NCBI RefSeq assembly: GCF_029024625.1
Contig: NZ_CP118953.1
Location: 1,612,001-1,676,000 of the forward strand
Reading direction: 5' to 3'
DNA: 64,000 nt
From: Staphylococcus chromogenes
GTDB lineage: Bacteria > Bacillota > Bacilli > Staphylococcales > Staphylococcaceae
The translations under genes and the position numbers were made by a program. Shown in pieces: positions 61,385 through 64,000 of the stretch; positions within the stretch are counted from its first letter, which is position 1, and each line of letters begins with the position of its first letter. The notes below the pieces were generated by a model. That model searched no databases, was not told the origin of the DNA, and was given only the letters and a program-made list of their open reading frames with translations.

Positions 61385-61402
61385 ATGTCATCATTGTGAC
61401 AT
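61385..61402. promoter_or_regulatory. palindrome upstream of hmp
   Basis: ATGTCATCATTGTGACAT has perfect ATGTCA/TGACAT arms with a 6-base centre. It lies upstream of the probable hmp promoter (TTCAAA, 17 bases, TAGTAT on the reverse strand). No standard FNR, Rex or NreC consensus fits well. Confidence 0.5.
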
Positions 61403-61461
61403 TTACAAATCCTTAACCTTTTTAAGCCTAAAGATTGATTTTATCCAAGCCGTAAAACAGG

Positions 61462-61467
61462 TATAAT
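61462..61467 (+). promoter_or_regulatory. -10 element before the Ig-like gene
   Basis: TATAAT at 61462-61467 with a weak TTTTAT at about -35. It implies a short leader before the start codon. Confidence 0.5.
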
Positions 61468-61501
61468 AAATTTGTATAGAAACAAATGGATGACAGAGCC
61501 A

Positions 61502-61840
61502 ATGAATCAAAAATTACTTCAATCTTTGTCAGCTTTAGGGGTTTCAGCCACACTGGTGACACCTAATTTAAATGCAGAAGCAACTTCGAATCACATTCCT
61601 TCAATCAAAGGAACGGCAGACTCAAAAATCACTGTAGGGGTTCAATATCATCCTCTTGATGGCGTAAAAGCTTATGATAAAGAAGATGGTGACCTCACAG
61701 ATAAAATCAAAGTCAAAGGCCATATTGATACGACTAAGGCCGGTACATATCAATTAGAATATAAAGTCGCTGATTCTGATGGTGCAATTGAAACCTCACA
61801 TCGCATCATTGAAGTCGTGGATGCCCCTTCTCTTGATTAG
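61502..61840 (+). CDS. small secreted protein with one Ig-like (DUF5011-type) domain
   Basis: A 112-residue protein with a signal peptide (MNQKLLQSLSALGVSATLV, cut after about NAEA) and one Ig-like fold of the DUF5011 type: LDGVKAYDKEDGDLTDKIKVKG and TTKAGTYQLEYKVADSDG. It probably acts outside the cell. Start is uncertain: ATG 61490 is also in frame, and neither has a strong ribosome site. In S. aureus a short gene annotated as chitinase-B-like lies between folD and qoxA, and this is its likely counterpart. Such domains usually occur as repeats in larger surface proteins, so a single copy is notable. Confidence 0.72.
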   Translation: MNQKLLQSLSALGVSATLVTPNLNAEATSNHIPSIKGTADSKITVGVQYHPLDGVKAYDKEDGDLTDKIKVKGHIDTTKAGTYQLEYKVADSDGAIETSHRIIEVVDAPSLD

Positions 61841-62311
61841 TGCGTCACAAAGCAATAATTATTAAAAATTCATTTACTATTTAAAAATAGCATTTTTAGT
61901 TTTTTTCAATGTTATATAGTATAAGAATGGGAGTTTATTTTGAAGGCGTTTTCTCACCTTTAAAATAAGCTCTTTTTCTATTTACATTGTACGTCATTTC
62001 TCCCCTACTCATAAATTAGCATTTTCCCTATAATCCTATCTGTATTTCCCCTTTTTAAATAAGAAGAAATTATTCTGAAAGTTGTGCCAAATCGTGTAAT
62101 GATAGCTATTTTTGCAAAATTAGCTTAAGATAACACATTTCACAAAATGTACACATTATTTTCATAAACCCTCTATCCCTTGTCAGTGTTAGAGTCACAT
62201 GGCATGCAACAAATTTATTTCGACGAATTTCTAAAAAGCCTCTTGTAAATATCACATATTATTTTAAAATTAATGTAAGCCCTACAATTGTAGTATTAGG
62301 AGGTCAAAAAA
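61841..62311. other. intergenic region before qoxA
   Basis: About 470 bases, no gene. It contains a terminator-like hairpin for the Ig-like gene (TAAAAAT 61882-61888 with ATTTTTA 61892-61898, then TTTTTTT to 61907), an ATTTCACAAAATG segment (62139-62151) resembling a ResD/SrrA-type TTTGTGAA site, and CTACAATTGTAG (62282-62293), a perfect palindrome just upstream of the qoxA ribosome site. Confidence 0.6.
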
Positions 62312-63403
62312 GTGTCAAAATTAAAGTCTTTGCTTCTAGCATTCGGAACATTATTTTTGCTTGCGGGCTGTTCTGATGTAGAAGTTTTAAACGCAAAAGG
62401 GCCAATGGCGAGTGACCAAAGATTTTTAATCATTTACTCGATTATTTTCATGGTTGCCATTGTTGCTGTCGTACTTATTTTATTTGCTATTTTCACTTTT
62501 AAATATCGTTACAACAAAACGAGTGAATCTGGCAAGATGCATCATAGTGTGTTACTTGAGTCTATTTGGTTCATTATCCCAGTAATTATTTTAATTGCTT
62601 TAATGATTCCAACTGTTAAGTCACTTTATGATTATGAAGAACCACCAAAAGCCAAAGATGATCCAATGGTCATTTATGCAGTAAGTGGTGGATACAAATG
62701 GTTCTTCGCTTATCCAGATGAAAAGATTGAAACGGTCAACCACGTGACAATCCCAACAAATCGTCCTGTCACTTTCAAACTTCAAGCGATGGATACGATG
62801 ACAAGTTTCTGGGTACCTCAACTCGGGGGTCAAAAATATGCCATGACTGGCATGACAATGCAATGGACGTACCAAGCTGATGAAGAAGGTACATACCGTG
62901 GAAGAAACTCTAACTTTAACGGTGAAGGTTTCTCACGCCACACATTTAATGTGCATGCAGTTAGTCAAAGTGACTACGACAAATGGGTAAGAGAGGCTAA
63001 GTCTGAAAAGAAAATCGATCAAGATACTTTCGACAAACAACTTTTACCTATCACACCTAACAAAGAATTAACATTCAGTGGAACGCACATGGCATTCGTG
63101 GATCCAGCTGCTGATCCAGAATATATTTTCTACGCTTATGAACGTTTTAATTACACACCTAAAGATCCTAACTTCTACGACGATAAAGAAGGCGTTTTAA
63201 GCGAACCGAATAAGCCAGCACGTAAGCCACAAATCACAAATCCAAACTATGAACGTCATGGTATGAAAGTAGCCATTTTAGGTAATGACGAACCATACAA
63301 CAATGAGTTCATTAAAGAAGAAAAACACAACATGGATGAAATGGAATCTATGCACAAAGGTGCAAAATCGGAATCAAACGATAAAAGTGGAGGTGGACAT
63401 TAA
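62312..63403 (+). CDS. qoxA: aa3-type menaquinol oxidase subunit II
   Basis: A 363-residue lipoprotein subunit with lipobox LLAGC at Cys20, two membrane segments (about 40-65 and 80-105) and an extracytoplasmic cupredoxin domain. It lacks the CuA ligands, as expected for a quinol oxidase. Starts at GTG 62312 behind TTAGGAGGTC. It ends with a Lys/Ser/Gly-rich tail and overlaps qoxB by one base (TAATG). Confidence 0.95.
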   Translation: MSKLKSLLLAFGTLFLLAGCSDVEVLNAKGPMASDQRFLIIYSIIFMVAIVAVVLILFAIFTFKYRYNKTSESGKMHHSVLLESIWFIIPVIILIALMIPTVKSLYDYEEPPKAKDDPMVIYAVSGGYKWFFAYPDEKIETVNHVTIPTNRPVTFKLQAMDTMTSFWVPQLGGQKYAMTGMTMQWTYQADEEGTYRGRNSNFNGEGFSRHTFNVHAVSQSDYDKWVREAKSEKKIDQDTFDKQLLPITPNKELTFSGTHMAFVDPAADPEYIFYAYERFNYTPKDPNFYDDKEGVLSEPNKPARKPQITNPNYERHGMKVAILGNDEPYNNEFIKEEKHNMDEMESMHKGAKSESNDKSGGGH

Positions 63404-64000
63404 TGATGGACTTTCCATGGCATGAGCTTATTGTAAATGGTAACTGGATGATTACCATGGCTCAAATTGGTGCACCATTCTTAGTGATTGGTGTCATTGC
63501 AGCTATTACTTACTTTAAGCTTTGGGGATATTTATACAAGGAATGGTTCATGTCAGTCGACCACAAGAAAATTGGGTTAATGTACTTGATTTGTGCTGTT
63601 TTAATGTTTGTACGTGGTGGTATCGATGCGATTCTTTTACGTATTCAATTAACAGTACCGAACAATCCATTCTTAGAATCAAATCACTATAACGAAATTT
63701 TCACTACGCACGGTGTTATCATGATTATCTTCATGGCGATGCCACTTGTAATTGGTTTAATGAACATTATTATCCCATTACAAATTGGTGCGCGTGACGT
63801 TGCATTCCCTGTACTTAACAACATCAGTTTCTGGTTGTTCGTTGCAGGTATGTTACTTTTCAACCTTTCATTTATTATCGGTGGATCACCTGCCGCTGGT
63901 TGGACAAACTACGCACCACTTGCTGGTGAATTCAGTCCTGGACCAGGTGTAAACTATTACCTTATCGCAATCCAAATTGCCGGTATTGGTACACTTGCAA
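63403..64000 (+). CDS. qoxB: aa3-type menaquinol oxidase subunit I, N-terminal part, cut by window edge
   Basis: The first 199 codons of the haem-copper oxidase catalytic subunit. [18 protein letters not shown] is followed by several membrane segments, the family [12 protein letters not shown] motif and [11 protein letters not shown] with a haem-ligand His. AGGTGG precedes two adjacent ATGs (63403 and 63406). The frame is open to the window end. It follows qoxA and depends on haem A made by ctaA/ctaB in this window. Confidence 0.95.
   Translation, partial: MMDFPWHELIVNGNWMITMAQIGAPFLVIGVIAAITYFKLWGYLYKEWFMSVDHKKIGLMYLICAVLMFVRGGIDAILLRIQLTVPNNPFLESNHYNEIFTTHGVIMIIFMAMPLVIGLMNIIIPLQIGARDVAFPVLNNISFWLFVAGMLLFNLSFIIGGSPAAGWTNYAPLAGEFSPGPGVNYYLIAIQIAGIGTLA

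Overview
The window is chromosomal DNA from a low-GC Gram-positive bacterium, almost certainly a Staphylococcus. The evidence is the Shine-Dalgarno style (AGGAGG variants), the AT-rich base composition and the gene order. Read right to left it follows the known staphylococcal block qoxAB, folD, purEKCSQLFMNHD, ykoEDC, auxA, ptsHI, cydAB, ktrA, rnjA/rpoY, def, pdhABCD, potABCD, auxB, yktB, typA, ylaN/ftsW, pycA, ctaA/ctaBM, ylb genes, rsmD. I cannot name the species. A flavohemoprotein gene (hmp) between folD and qoxA and an old-yellow-enzyme gene beside typA are, from memory, not at these places in S. aureus, which argues for another staphylococcus. I saw no rRNA, tRNA, CRISPR array, intact insertion sequence or prophage.

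Layout. 1-3.6 kb holds the ylb group (rsmD start, a conserved unknown, ylbG, a glycerophosphodiesterase, ylbF, ylbC). 3.6-6.2 kb holds haem A synthesis and oxidase maturation (ctaM, ctaB, divergent ctaA). 6.2-12.4 kb carries pycA, ftsW, ylaN, ylaL and ylaI. 12.6-17.8 kb carries the old yellow enzyme, typA, ylaF, an inositol-monophosphatase-like gene and yktB. 18-20.2 kb holds two related DUF4064 membrane proteins, one probably auxB. 20.2-24.6 kb is the polyamine transporter operon potABCD led by its Xre/cupin regulator. 24.7-30.8 kb holds a UPF0223 gene, pdhABCD and a YkyA lipoprotein. 30.9-34.8 kb holds def, a small unknown, rpoY-rnjA and ktrA. 34.9-37.8 kb is cytochrome bd oxidase plus a glutaredoxin-like gene. 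37.9-43.3 kb is ptsHI, an unknown, an rRNA methyltransferase and auxA. 43.5-46.9 kb holds a 43-residue stress-type peptide and a TPP-riboswitch-controlled ykoEDC transporter. 47.0-47.7 kb is a gene-free block rich in hairpins. 47.7-58.9 kb is the complete eleven-gene purine operon. 59-64 kb is folD, hmp, a small secreted Ig-like protein and qoxAB (qoxB cut by the window edge).

How the genes fit together. The window concentrates central carbon and respiratory functions: PTS sugar uptake (ptsHI), pyruvate oxidation (pdhABCD), pyruvate carboxylation (pycA), both terminal quinol oxidases (qox and cyd), and the haem A enzymes and CtaM that the qox oxidase needs. folD and the purine operon diverge from one intergenic region and share one-carbon chemistry, because formyl-tetrahydrofolate feeds PurN and PurH. 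Cell-envelope functions (ftsW, auxA, auxB, typA stress function) are interspersed.

Nothing here is clearly a new defence or mobile system. The parts that annotated genes do not explain are regulatory or RNA-level: the hairpin-rich block at 47.05-47.69 kb, a long-range stem between pdhB and pdhC, repeated ACTGTTA-type boxes before pdhA, a palindrome nested in a terminator-like hairpin before the pot operon, a sigma-B-type promoter before a 43-residue peptide, and an explicit antiterminator in the thiamine riboswitch.
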